A stretch of DNA of 13,563 nt, taken from contig DAICYU010000007.1 of assembly GCA_027311485.1 (NCBI GenBank), positions 1-13,563 of the forward strand. The letters are read 5' to 3'. The notes below the pieces were generated by a model. The model did no database searches, was not told where the DNA came from, and saw only the letters and a list, made by a program, of their open reading frames with translations. Shown here one piece after another: positions 1 to 7,124 of this stretch (positions within the stretch are counted from its first letter, which is position 1; the number at the start of each line of letters is the position of its first letter). The position numbers and the translations under genes were made by a program. This DNA comes from Acetobacteraceae bacterium (lineage in GTDB: Bacteria > Pseudomonadota > Alphaproteobacteria > Acetobacterales > Acetobacteraceae).

Positions 1-871
1 GTCGCCAGCGCAGCACCTCCAGTGCCGAAATACGTCGCCGTTCAATCACCGCCCGCACATGCATGGTGGTGCGCGGCAGCGTCCCGAGCAAATGGGACCG
101 GAAGGCCGGATCGCCGCCCTGCTTCTTTCCCACGTATTCCTGCGACAGCAGGTCGTGCACCGGATCGAGCGTCGCGTACGGGATCAGAAAGTCGATGTGG
201 CCCCCGCGATTCTCCATGGCAACGTCGGCCCGGAAGCCGATCGCTGCGGCGGAGAGCTTGGTAATCGCCGCATAGGACGGGGTGGTTTCAAAGCGCTCCA
301 GGACGAAGTCGATGTCCCCGACCATTTCGAAAGCCCGTTTCAGATCCGGGGCAACCACCTCTTTGATCAGGCGCTCGATGAATGTGCGCTCGATCGCTGT
401 GCAGGGGCGTCCCTCGATCAATTGTGGCTTGTTACGACGTCCGCCCAGCAGCAGATCGACTGCAGAGCCAATGAGGCGCGGGTCGAGCGCGACGAGGCAG
501 TATCCGTCCCATTGCTCGATCCTCAACACCGCAATCATCGCCGGCAGGTCAACCGACTCCAGGAAGTCCTTAAGCCGGATCGCGCGCACCCGGTCGATAT
601 TCACATCCGCATTGTCGGCGGTGAATATGCGGAAGCTGGCCGTCAGCAACTGCGCCAGGCGGTCAACGATGATGTTGAGGGTCGGAAGCCGGTCAATGCC
701 GACGAGCGCGCCGCCGACCAAGGCATGAAATCCCCGGCGCTTTTGGTCCTCGCCTGCTGCCGGCTTGTCCATGTCGCCGAACAGCGAGTCGATATCACTC
801 TGGTCAAGGGCGCGATCGGCCGTGCCCCAACCCGCTTCCAGGGCGTCGTCCGGTGAATCTTCCCCGCTCAT
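1..871 (-). CDS. fliM: Flagellar motor switch protein FliM, C-terminus cut by window edge
   Basis: FliM forms the middle of the cytoplasmic C ring, between FliG and FliN. It binds phosphorylated CheY to reverse rotation. Reading leftward from ATG 871, about 290 residues are visible and the frame runs open off base 1. Near the N-terminus (residues 22-31) is LDQSDIDSLF, a recognisable version of the CheY-binding LSQxEIDALL motif. The middle domain follows, with stretches such as DRLAQLLTASFR and VDLLLGGRRNKP. The last visible residues (TTMHVRAVIERRRISALEVL) are the beginning of the C-terminal FliN-like (SPOA) domain, so roughly the last 50-60 residues lie outside the window. The start lies four bases after the fliL stop, so the two genes are probably cotranscribed and coupled; no strong Shine-Dalgarno is visible. 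The CheY motif usually lies within the first ten residues, and here it follows a ~20-residue acidic extension. FliM identity is secure. Confidence 0.93.
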   Translation of the reverse strand, partial: MSGEDSPDDALEAGWGTADRALDQSDIDSLFGDMDKPAAGEDQKRRGFHALVGGALVGIDRLPTLNIIVDRLAQLLTASFRIFTADNADVNIDRVRAIRLKDFLESVDLPAMIAVLRIEQWDGYCLVALDPRLIGSAVDLLLGGRRNKPQLIEGRPCTAIERTFIERLIKEVVAPDLKRAFEMVGDIDFVLERFETTPSYAAITKLSAAAIGFRADVAMENRGGHIDFLIPYATLDPVHDLLSQEYVGKKQGGDPAFRSHLLGTLPRTTMHVRAVIERRRISALEVLRWR

Positions 872-875
872 GACG

Positions 876-1400
876 TCAGCCCGTCACAAGGCTGGTGATC
901 AGTACGTTGTTGATGACGTTGGGTCCCAGGACCAGGGTCAGGCGACGGTAGAGGTCCCCGCGAATGCGGTCGAGGGCGAGGCCGCCTTCAAGATCGCTGT
1001 CACGGAGTGTCCGCAGGTAGGTCAGCAAGGCGTCGTTCACCTTCGGCGTGAACTGGTCCATGGGCGGCAAATCGTGCGGTGCCGGCGTCAGTTCCAGGCT
1101 GAGCTTGATGCGCAATTGCCGAGGATGGCCATCATTGGGCAACGTGACCACGATCTCGGGCACGTCCACCATTTGCGGGTGTGCCTGGGCAGGCGCCGGC
1201 GTGCCCGCCGTTTTCGTCTGGACTTGCGAATTGGCGGCGTGACCCGTCTCGGCAAGAGCCGGGACGAGGAAGTATGTCGCTGCCGCACCGGCCAGCACGA
1301 CCGGTACGATGGCGAACAGCATCAGTTTGCGAGTATTTCGCTTCGGCGGCGCACTGCCTGACGCGCCTTTTTCGCTACCGCCCTGCTTGACAGCCTTCAT
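876..1400 (-). CDS. fliL: Flagellar basal body-associated protein FliL
   Basis: FliL is a single-pass inner membrane protein that surrounds or supports the MotAB stator at the basal body. The 174-residue product has a Lys/Arg-rich cytoplasmic head, one membrane segment at about residues 26-47 (LMLFAIVPVVLAGAAATYFL), a Pro/Ala/Gln linker, and a periplasmic FliL domain with VPEIVVTLPND, RIKLSLEL and a C-terminal NNVLITSLVTG. I chose ATG 1400 because a GGGGA sequence lies five bases upstream on the coding strand. The frame stays open to a TTG at 1487, but that would add 29 residues of unremarkable sequence from a rarer start codon. The gene leads a leftward unit with fliM, a common pairing in alphaproteobacteria, and diverges from fliF. 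The domain is weakly conserved in general, so the call rests on topology, position beside fliM and the C-terminal pattern together. Confidence 0.88.
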   Translation of the reverse strand: MKAVKQGGSEKGASGSAPPKRNTRKLMLFAIVPVVLAGAAATYFLVPALAETGHAANSQVQTKTAGTPAPAQAHPQMVDVPEIVVTLPNDGHPRQLRIKLSLELTPAPHDLPPMDQFTPKVNDALLTYLRTLRDSDLEGGLALDRIRGDLYRRLTLVLGPNVINNVLITSLVTG

Positions 1401-1524
1401 CGAAGTCCCCGAGTTCTTCAAGAGCAGCGAGTCCAGCGATGCAACGACAGACCCAGACTGGGATTTTCCGCTGGGGCATTCGCGCAACGCGGCCGCACGG
1501 AAGCCCTATAATCTCACTTGCGAA

Positions 1525-1553
1525 TTGACGCTACAGTAATTTTCACGTATCGG
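1525..1553 (+). promoter_or_regulatory. Candidate promoter for the fliF unit in the fliL-fliF divergent region
   Basis: The 214 bases between fliL (start 1400) and fliF (start 1615) must hold the promoters of both units. The best hexamer pair I see toward fliF is TTGACG at 1525-1530 and TATCGG at 1548-1553, 17 bases apart. The -35 matches five of six consensus bases and the -10 only three. A TATAAT sequence at 1507-1512 has no -35 partner at the right distance. I see no sigma-54 element with correct GG-N10-GC spacing and no CtrA-type TTAA-N7-TTAA site. A short TCAC-N6-GTGA inverted repeat at 1543-1556 overlaps the -10 and could be an operator, but it is short enough to occur by chance. Confidence 0.22.
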
Positions 1554-1614
1554 TGATCTCGCGCCCGGTATCCCCGGACCGCTGCCCCACGACTGCAGAA
1601 AGCAGAGTACACGG

Positions 1615-3177
1615 ATGGAAAAACTCGCCGGCATCAAGCGAGTAATCGCGGGGCTGGGTTATGCGAAAATCGGAGCCATGGCCGTCGCTGCCATGTCCGT
1701 TTTGATGCTGGTTGGCTGGATGGCAACCCGGTCCACCGCGGCCACGGGATTGCTCTATTCCGGCCTCGACCCTGCCGAAGCCGGGCGTATCGCCCAACGC
1801 CTGGACGAACTCAAGATACCCTATGCTGCAAAGGGCGACGGCACCATGATCCTGGTGCCACCGGGAGAGGTAGCGCGGACCCGAATGATGCTTGCGGCGA
1901 ACGGTCTGCCGCACCAGGGGGGTGCCGGGTACGAGTTGCTTGATTCGCAGTCGCCAATGAACATGACCTCGTTCATGCAACGGGTGCAGCGGCTGCGGGC
2001 GCTTGAAGGCGAACTGGCGCGCACCATCGCCACATTGAACGGCGTGCGAAGTGCGCGCGTGCATGTTGTATTGCCGGAGCGGGATACATTCTCTCGTGAC
2101 ACGCCGAAACCGACAGCTTCGGTTGCGGTCACCATGACGGGGGCGATGCGGCTGACGCCGGCTCAGGCCGCCGCCATCCGTGTTCTGATTGCCGGTGCGG
2201 TCTCCGGGCTCCAGCAGGATGATATCTCCGTCGTCGATCCATCCGGGATCGTACTGGCCGCCGACGGCAGCGAAGCGCTGATCGGTAGCCACATTGCCGA
2301 ACTGAAGGCCTCGACCGAGCAGACGATGCAGCGCGCTGTGGTCGGGCTGCTCGAACCGCTGGTCGGGCAGGGCAAGGTCCGGGTTGTCGCTTCCGTCGAT
2401 CTTGACAGCTCGCACGAGGTTTCGCGTGACGAGAAATACGATCCGCTGTCGCAGGTCGAACGTTCAAAACAGACCCAGCAGGACCGGGAATCGTCTGAAG
2501 ACAGCAAACCGCGCAGTCCGGTATCGGTGGGGCAGAACCTGCCGAATCAGCAGACCACGCAGACTGATCCGGGATCAAAAAGCGTCTCCACGAGTTCCCA
2601 TGATGGCCAGACGATCAACTACGAAATCGGGTCAACCAAGACCGAGCGCGTGCGCGAACCGGGGGACATCAAGCGCCTGACGGTCGCTGTTGTCGTCGAC
2701 GGGATGGTCGATGCCAAAGGCGTCTACCAGCCACGTTCGAAGGAGGAACTGGATCGCATCACCGGTCTCGTCCGTTCGGCGGTTGGCTATGATGCGAAAC
2801 GCGGTGACCAGGTTGTTGTCGATACGATGCACTTTGTGCCCAATGAGCAGCTGGGCATCGGTTCGGACGAGGTTGCCAAAACCGCCGCCTTGCCGCTTGT
2901 CTGGATCGTCAGCGGCGGCGTGGCCGTACTTCTCCTGGCGAGCGCTGGCATGTTCATGCTGGGTAGGCGCAAACGGGAGCGGCTTCGCCTGGCCAATGCT
3001 GCCGGCGAGGCGCTGCTGGCAGGCCCGGCGCAAGGCGCTGCTGCGGCCGCGCTGGCAGAAAGCCTCGGCCTGCCGGCGCCGCTTGCCCCGCTGGCCACAC
3101 TGTTTGAACTGGTTGACTCAAGGCCCGAGGAAGCCCTGGCGGTCATCCGTGCCTGGATCGCGGAGAACGAGCCGTGA
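1615..3177 (+). CDS. fliF: Flagellar MS-ring protein FliF
   Basis: FliF builds the MS ring in the inner membrane, the base on which the rotor, rod and export gate assemble. The 520-residue protein is close to the usual 540-580. It has a first membrane segment at about residues 18-37, the YscJ/FliF ring-building motif region at about 45-225 (including GLLYSGLDPAEAGRI and ARVHVVLPERDTF), and a second ring domain at about 225-410 containing a low-complexity Ser/Gln/Asp stretch (285-335). A second membrane segment spans about 427-450, followed by a basic stop-transfer RRKRERLR. The C-terminal tail (495-517, LFELVDSRPEEALAVIRAWI) matches the helix that binds the FliG N-terminus. The Shine-Dalgarno upstream of ATG 1615 is weak. 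The stop overlaps the GTG start of the next gene. fliG is not next in line, unlike in many bacteria, but lies about 1.8 kb downstream. Confidence 0.96.
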   Translation: MEKLAGIKRVIAGLGYAKIGAMAVAAMSVLMLVGWMATRSTAATGLLYSGLDPAEAGRIAQRLDELKIPYAAKGDGTMILVPPGEVARTRMMLAANGLPHQGGAGYELLDSQSPMNMTSFMQRVQRLRALEGELARTIATLNGVRSARVHVVLPERDTFSRDTPKPTASVAVTMTGAMRLTPAQAAAIRVLIAGAVSGLQQDDISVVDPSGIVLAADGSEALIGSHIAELKASTEQTMQRAVVGLLEPLVGQGKVRVVASVDLDSSHEVSRDEKYDPLSQVERSKQTQQDRESSEDSKPRSPVSVGQNLPNQQTTQTDPGSKSVSTSSHDGQTINYEIGSTKTERVREPGDIKRLTVAVVVDGMVDAKGVYQPRSKEELDRITGLVRSAVGYDAKRGDQVVVDTMHFVPNEQLGIGSDEVAKTAALPLVWIVSGGVAVLLLASAGMFMLGRRKRERLRLANAAGEALLAGPAQGAAAAALAESLGLPAPLAPLATLFELVDSRPEEALAVIRAWIAENEP

Positions 3178-3821
3178 TCAGCCGTCGCTTCATCCCGCCT
3201 GCCATCGACGCATTGCGCGAGGGGCCACGCTATGACGCCGCCTGCGAACGCGCCCAGGCCCGCGAGGAGGCATTCGCGGAAGGACTGCGGGCCGGCCGTC
3301 AGGAGGGCTATGCGGCCGGCGTGCGGCAAGGTGAGGAACAGGCCACCGCCGCCTACCAGATCGAACTGAACAAGCTGCATGCCGAGTATGCCCGGCAGCA
3401 CACGATCGAGGTAATCCTGAACGCGCTGCAGCATCTTCTTGAGGCGCGCGAGGAAACCAGGCTGGCGCTGGAAGCAGCCGCACGCGCGGTGATCCATTCG
3501 GCTCTGCACGCGCTGTTTCCTGTCTTGCTGGCCAGTGCGGCCGGGCAGGAGATCGCGGCCCTGATCGGCGACGCGCTGCGTGAGCGCGGCGCCGTTGTCC
3601 TGACCGTCCGTGCCCATCCGGATACGATCGTATCCATCAGGGATCAGGGCCTTACCGATACCGATACGCTGATATTGCTTCCGGACGCGTCGGTCGCGTC
3701 GGGCGCCGCCATCGCAACCTGGTCCGGCGGCGGCCTGAGTTTCGATCCAGCAGAGCATCTGAAGCAGATCGACGCGCTGCTTTCCCATGATCACCAGTAT
3801 GAAGAGGCTGCCTCCGCATGA
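3174..3821 (+). CDS. fliH: FliH-like flagellar export ATPase regulator
   Basis: FliH binds and restrains the export ATPase FliI and links it to the C ring through FliN. The 215-residue product carries the family hallmark, a run of glycines spaced every fourth residue: G37, G41, G45, G49 and G53 give four consecutive GxxxG units (GLRAG, GRQEG, GYAAG, GVRQG). A predicted helical region (about 54-110) follows, then a C-terminal domain with strand-like segments such as GAVVLTVRAHPDTIVSI and DTLILLPDASVASGAAIATWSGGGLSFD, similar to the FliH/YscL end. The start is GTG 3174, sharing four bases (GTGA) with the fliF stop, with GGAG eight bases upstream inside fliF. The 3' end overlaps fliN by four bases. 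The overall sequence is divergent; in Caulobacter the equivalent gene is flbE. fliI, often adjacent, is absent here. Confidence 0.82.
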   Translation: MISRRFIPPAIDALREGPRYDAACERAQAREEAFAEGLRAGRQEGYAAGVRQGEEQATAAYQIELNKLHAEYARQHTIEVILNALQHLLEAREETRLALEAAARAVIHSALHALFPVLLASAAGQEIAALIGDALRERGAVVLTVRAHPDTIVSIRDQGLTDTDTLILLPDASVASGAAIATWSGGGLSFDPAEHLKQIDALLSHDHQYEEAASA

Positions 3822-4093
3822 GCGACACTCCGAGCCTGATCGGTGAAGACCGTATCGCGTCGGTTATGGACATTCCGGTCACCCTGACCGTGGTATTGGG
3901 CGAGAAGATACTGCCGCTCGGGAAGCTGTATGCCTTGGGCCGCGGCTCGATCATCGAGTTGGATCGCAAGGTCGGTGAGCCCGTCGAGATCTTCGTCAAT
4001 GACCGGCTGGTTGCCCGCGGTGAGGTGCAGATCACCGATGAGGGAAGGCTGGCAATCTCGATGACCGAGATTGCGTCCGGCGGCCTCACCTGA
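3818..4093 (+). CDS. fliN: Flagellar motor switch protein FliN
   Basis: FliN forms the bottom of the C ring, where it influences switching and docks FliH for export. The 91-residue product is nearly all SPOA (surface presentation of antigens) domain: MDIPVTLTVVLGEKILPLGK, then LYALGRGSIIELDRKVGEPVEIFVNDRLVARGEV and ITDEGRLAISMTEI, the typical order of strands. It lacks the long N-terminal extension of the ~137-residue enterobacterial protein, as several alphaproteobacterial FliN proteins do. The ATG overlaps the fliH stop in ATGA, so translation is probably coupled. fliP follows after 32 bases. The position directly behind fliH fits the known FliH-FliN contact. Confidence 0.94.
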   Translation: MSDTPSLIGEDRIASVMDIPVTLTVVLGEKILPLGKLYALGRGSIIELDRKVGEPVEIFVNDRLVARGEVQITDEGRLAISMTEIASGGLT

Positions 4094-4125
4094 TCGCCAT
4101 CCCCCGCAAACATAGGACAGGCAGA

Positions 4126-4971
4126 ATGCCGAGTGTGACCACACCGATGCGGTGGGCGCGATACGCCCTCCTTGTGGGATTCTACGTCTGTATCGACGGC
4201 AGGCTCGCCAGTGCGCAGTCCCTGTCGCTGAACCTGGGAACCGGCGGCGGCCAGAGCCTTGCGACCAACCTGGTCAGTATCATGGCCCTGACGTCGGTCC
4301 TGGCCATCGCGCCGGGCATCCTGGTCATGGGAACCGCATTCACCCGGATCGTCGTTGTGCTGTCGATGCTGCGGACGGCGCTGGGGCTGCAGCAAACCCC
4401 ACCCAACAGCATCATCATCAGCCTGGCGATATTCCTGACCGGCTTTATCATGGCGCCGGCCTTCGAGACCGCATACCACGACGGCCTGCAGCCGATGATG
4501 GATGGATCGATCACCGAGGAGCAGGCCTTCGATCGCACAGTGGCGCCATTCCGCGGCTTCATGCAGCGCAACACCGCCGACAAGGACCTTGTGCTGTTCA
4601 TCGACCTGTCGGGTTGGAAGCCGCAACCCACCAAGACCGACGGCGCCGACTTGGCCGATCCAGCGGTGCCGGCGGCGCCAGCACCGGCCAAGTCACGGTC
4701 CATTTCCACCGCCGTGCGTGAGCAGATCCCGTTGCGGGTGCTTGGGCCGGCCTTCCTGATCAGCGAATTGTCGAAGGCATTTCAGATTGGCTTCCTGCTG
4801 TTCCTGCCATTCCTTGTCATCGACCTCGCGGTATCGGCGATCCTGATGGGCATGGGGATGATGATGCTGCCCCCGGTCGTCGTCAGCCTGCCATTCAAGT
4901 TGATCTTCTTCGTCCTGGTCAGCGGCTGGGAACTGGTCGCAGGTTCGCTGGTCCGGAGCTTCTCAGCCTGA
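4126..4971 (+). CDS. fliP: Flagellar type III export gate protein FliP
   Basis: FliP is a core subunit of the FliPQR gate through which flagellar subunits leave the cell. The 281-residue precursor has an N-terminal signal-type segment (about residues 9-30, possible cleavage after ASA). Two hydrophobic segments follow (about 48-70 and 92-112), with the family motifs AFTRIVVVLSMLRTALG and QQTPPN. The C-terminal membrane pair (213-239 and 250-275) carries SELSKAFQIGFLLFLPFLVIDL and MGMMMLPPVVVSLPFKL. Between residues 162 and 200 lies a Pro/Ala/Lys-rich stretch making the central soluble region about 25-30 residues longer than in Escherichia coli FliP. ATG 4126 is preceded by AGGA at a spacing of eight; a second ATG at 4147 is less well placed. 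fliQ and fliR do not follow, which is unusual for fliP; fliG is next after 40 bases. Confidence 0.95.
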   Translation: MPSVTTPMRWARYALLVGFYVCIDGRLASAQSLSLNLGTGGGQSLATNLVSIMALTSVLAIAPGILVMGTAFTRIVVVLSMLRTALGLQQTPPNSIIISLAIFLTGFIMAPAFETAYHDGLQPMMDGSITEEQAFDRTVAPFRGFMQRNTADKDLVLFIDLSGWKPQPTKTDGADLADPAVPAAPAPAKSRSISTAVREQIPLRVLGPAFLISELSKAFQIGFLLFLPFLVIDLAVSAILMGMGMMMLPPVVVSLPFKLIFFVLVSGWELVAGSLVRSFSA

Positions 4972-5011
4972 CCATGAAACAAGCTCCCGAGCCGCAGAGC
5001 GAGATAATTGC

Positions 5012-6064
5012 ATGCTGAAGCCCACTACCAAAACCGGCAGCGCGGTAGCGAACCGTGCCGATGTTGCGAAAATCCCGACTCGCATCACGAAGGCGGCCAT
5101 CATCATGATGGCGCTGGACGCGGAACGCTCGCAGCGCATCCTCGCGGAACTCGACGAAACGGAGATCCGGCGGCTTGGCGCAGCGATGGCCACTCTTGGC
5201 CGAGCCGGCCTGGACCAGGTCGAGAAGACGGTGGCTGAGTTCGAGGCTGAGGTCGGACGTACATGCAATGTGGTGGGCACGCTGGAGACGACCGAGAAGC
5301 TGCTAAGGCTGGCGCTGCCGCCAGACAAGGTGGCGGAAATCATTGATGAAATCAAAGGTCCGAATGGGCGGAATATCTGGGAAAAACTGGCGCATTTGCA
5401 GCCGCAGCTGCTGGCCGGGTATCTACGCAATGAGTATCCGCAGACCGTCGCGGTCATCCTGGCCAAACTTCCGGCGGCCCATGCAGCACGTATTCTGCGC
5501 CTGCTGCCCGAGCGTCTGGCGGCCGACGTGTCCATCCGTCTGGTGCGCATCAACAGCATCCAACGTTCGGTGCTGAACGACATCGAGGACACGTTGAAGC
5601 GGGAGTTCGTGACCGAACTGTCGCGCTCGTATGAGCGAGATAGCACCTCGATCATGGCGGAAATGCTGAATCGCTCGGAAAAAGACGTGCTCGATCGCAT
5701 CATGGCGTCGCTTGAGGAAGCCGAACCGCAGGCGGCGGCCCGGATCCGGCGCATCATGTTCACCTTTGAGGATCTACGGCGCGTGGATCGCGCCACCTTT
5801 GGCATCCTGATTGGTGAATGCGCTGTTGAAAAACTACCGGTGGCCCTGTCCGGGGCGAGTCCCGAGCTGAGCGAAATGTTCCTGTCAGGCATGTCCGAAC
5901 GCGCCGCCAATATGCTGCGCGAGGAGATGGAAACCATGATGGCGCCCAGGCGAAAGGCGGTGGACGAAGCCCAGGCCGAGATCGTCGCCCTGGCGCGGCG
6001 GTTGAACGACGAGGGCCGCATCCTGATCAACGATGAGGAAGAGGATAATGAGGCGCTCTATTAA
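5012..6064 (+). CDS. fliG: Flagellar motor switch protein FliG
   Basis: FliG is the rotor protein that meets MotA and generates torque. It binds FliF by its N-terminal domain and FliM by its middle domain. At 350 residues it is slightly longer than usual (~330) owing to a ~20-residue basic N-terminal lead. The middle domain has NEYPQTVAVILAKL at 140-153, where tyrosine replaces the histidine of the classical EHPQ motif. The C-terminal torque domain includes MFTFEDLRRVDRATFG and MSERAANMLREEME. Aligned without gaps to the E. coli ridge, R281, D288, D289 and R297 correspond to R297, E304, E305 and R313, but K264 corresponds to S280. ATG 5012 has only a weak GAG-type ribosome site. A 14-codon ORF (4974-5018) overlaps the start and is probably chance. 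The gene lies between fliP and motB rather than behind fliF. Confidence 0.96.
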   Translation: MLKPTTKTGSAVANRADVAKIPTRITKAAIIMMALDAERSQRILAELDETEIRRLGAAMATLGRAGLDQVEKTVAEFEAEVGRTCNVVGTLETTEKLLRLALPPDKVAEIIDEIKGPNGRNIWEKLAHLQPQLLAGYLRNEYPQTVAVILAKLPAAHAARILRLLPERLAADVSIRLVRINSIQRSVLNDIEDTLKREFVTELSRSYERDSTSIMAEMLNRSEKDVLDRIMASLEEAEPQAAARIRRIMFTFEDLRRVDRATFGILIGECAVEKLPVALSGASPELSEMFLSGMSERAANMLREEMETMMAPRRKAVDEAQAEIVALARRLNDEGRILINDEEEDNEALY

Positions 6065-6187
6065 CCGGGCGCATTGTCCTCATGCCAGGCACAAAATCGC
6101 AGGTTCTCACGAATATGCTTGTTTGCGAAATGATGCGAATGTACACCGATCTCTGCGGCTATCCGTGACACCTTAAGAGCGTGCTTG

Positions 6188-7072
6188 ATGAGTGACCCTA
6201 AACACGCAAAGCGCCGAATCATCGTGAAGCGCCACGTCGGGCATGACGATGAGCATGGCGGGCAGTGGAAGGTCGCCTACGCGGACTTCGTCACGGCCAT
6301 GATGGCATTCTTTCTGGTCATGTGGCTGCTGTCGACCGCGACGCAAAATGAGCGCGTTGTGATTGCCCGCTACTTTTCTACTTCCTCGATCTTCGATCTG
6401 CCGTCCGGCAACGGTGTGCTGAACGGCGGCAAGTCGGTGATGAACAGCGGTGAGGCGAAGTCCGAACAGATCGTCGCCAGGATGCGGCCACGCAACGGTG
6501 GCTACGGACGCGAAAAGGAAGCGGCGCCGGAGAAGTCGAGCCAGGACCGGCTGGAACGCCAACGCTTCGAGGCTCTCAAGGCTGAACTTGAGCAGATGGC
6601 CCAGCAAGGGGTGCTAAAGCCGGTCGCGCAGCATCTCGCCCTGGAGATGACGCCGGAGGGGCTTCGCATCCAGATCTTCGACCGTGACGGCGAGGCGATG
6701 TTCGCAAGCGGGAGCTACGAGCCCACGCCGCGGCTGTCGATGATCCTGGGCGTCGTCGCGCAGGTGCTTGGCACCGTGCGAAATTCTATAATTGTTACAG
6801 GGCATACAGACTCTCAGGCGCTGCAACGCCCAACCTATTCAAACTGGGAACTGTCGGCCGACCGCGCCAATGCAGCGCGTCGCGCGTTGGCGGCCGACGG
6901 TCTGACGGCCAACCGCTTTGTCGACGTGGAGGGACGGGCCGCAACCGAACCGCTGGTGCCGCAGGATCCCTCGGACGCCCGCAACCGCCGCATCGCCATC
7001 ACGGTGCTGCGCACCGAGGCGGAAAAACAATGGCGCGATAACGGCAGTCAGGACGCGGCGGCACAGCCGTGA
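6188..7072 (+). CDS. motB: Flagellar stator protein MotB
   Basis: MotB is the ion-channel and peptidoglycan-anchoring subunit of the stator. In the 294-residue product a basic cytoplasmic head is followed by one membrane helix (about residues 29-51) with AYADFVTAMMAFFLVMWLL. D33 in this motif is the ion-binding aspartate, and the setting resembles proton-type MotB. A charged linker with a coiled-coil-like stretch (about 118-140) follows, then an OmpA-like peptidoglycan-binding domain at about 155-275 with TGHTDSQ (204-210), NWELSADRANAARR (219-232) and the closing DARNRRI (263-269). I place the start at ATG 6188; a TTG codon immediately before it is a less likely alternative. AAGAG lies eight bases upstream. 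The 123-base gap after fliG suggests a separate promoter, but I find no convincing one. motA, the obligate partner, is not in the window. Confidence 0.95.
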   Translation: MSDPKHAKRRIIVKRHVGHDDEHGGQWKVAYADFVTAMMAFFLVMWLLSTATQNERVVIARYFSTSSIFDLPSGNGVLNGGKSVMNSGEAKSEQIVARMRPRNGGYGREKEAAPEKSSQDRLERQRFEALKAELEQMAQQGVLKPVAQHLALEMTPEGLRIQIFDRDGEAMFASGSYEPTPRLSMILGVVAQVLGTVRNSIIVTGHTDSQALQRPTYSNWELSADRANAARRALAADGLTANRFVDVEGRAATEPLVPQDPSDARNRRIAITVLRTEAEKQWRDNGSQDAAAQP

Positions 7073-7124
7073 GCCGGACACCTTTCCCAATCATCCATCT
7101 GCAAGTTCCAGGAGCCAAAGCCCA

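Noticed and set aside
59..856. 265-codon rightward ORF opposite fliM
   Set aside because: It is antisense to a clearly recognisable FliM. The protein has no family resemblance, and long antisense frames are common in GC-rich coding DNA.
1401..1487. TTG-started N-terminal extension of FliL
   Set aside because: It uses a rare start with no ribosome site, whereas ATG 1400 has GGGGA at a good distance and gives a normal FliL topology.
1401..1614. CtrA-type TTAA-N7-TTAA site in the fliL-fliF divergent region
   Set aside because: AT-rich stretches are present but no pair of TTAA half-sites at the right spacing is found.
2787..4626. Long leftward ORFs (2787-3794 and 3652-4626) opposite fliF, fliH, fliN and fliP
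   Set aside because: They overlap each other and the sense genes, lack recognisable motifs, and are explained by high GC content.
4974..5018. 14-codon ORF (MKQAPEPQSEIIAC) overlapping the fliG start
   Set aside because: It lacks a ribosome site and recognisable leader features. Overlap with the fliG ATG could be coupling but is more likely chance.
4963..6030. 355-codon leftward ORF covering all of fliG
   Set aside because: It mirrors the fliG codon frame and is rich in Arg and Ser from reversed codons. It shows no domain, while FliG on the other strand is conserved throughout.
6082..6102. Sigma-54-like element GGCAC-AAAAT-CGC upstream of motB
   Set aside because: The GG and GC dinucleotides are nine bases apart instead of the required ten, and the -12 TTGC is not matched.
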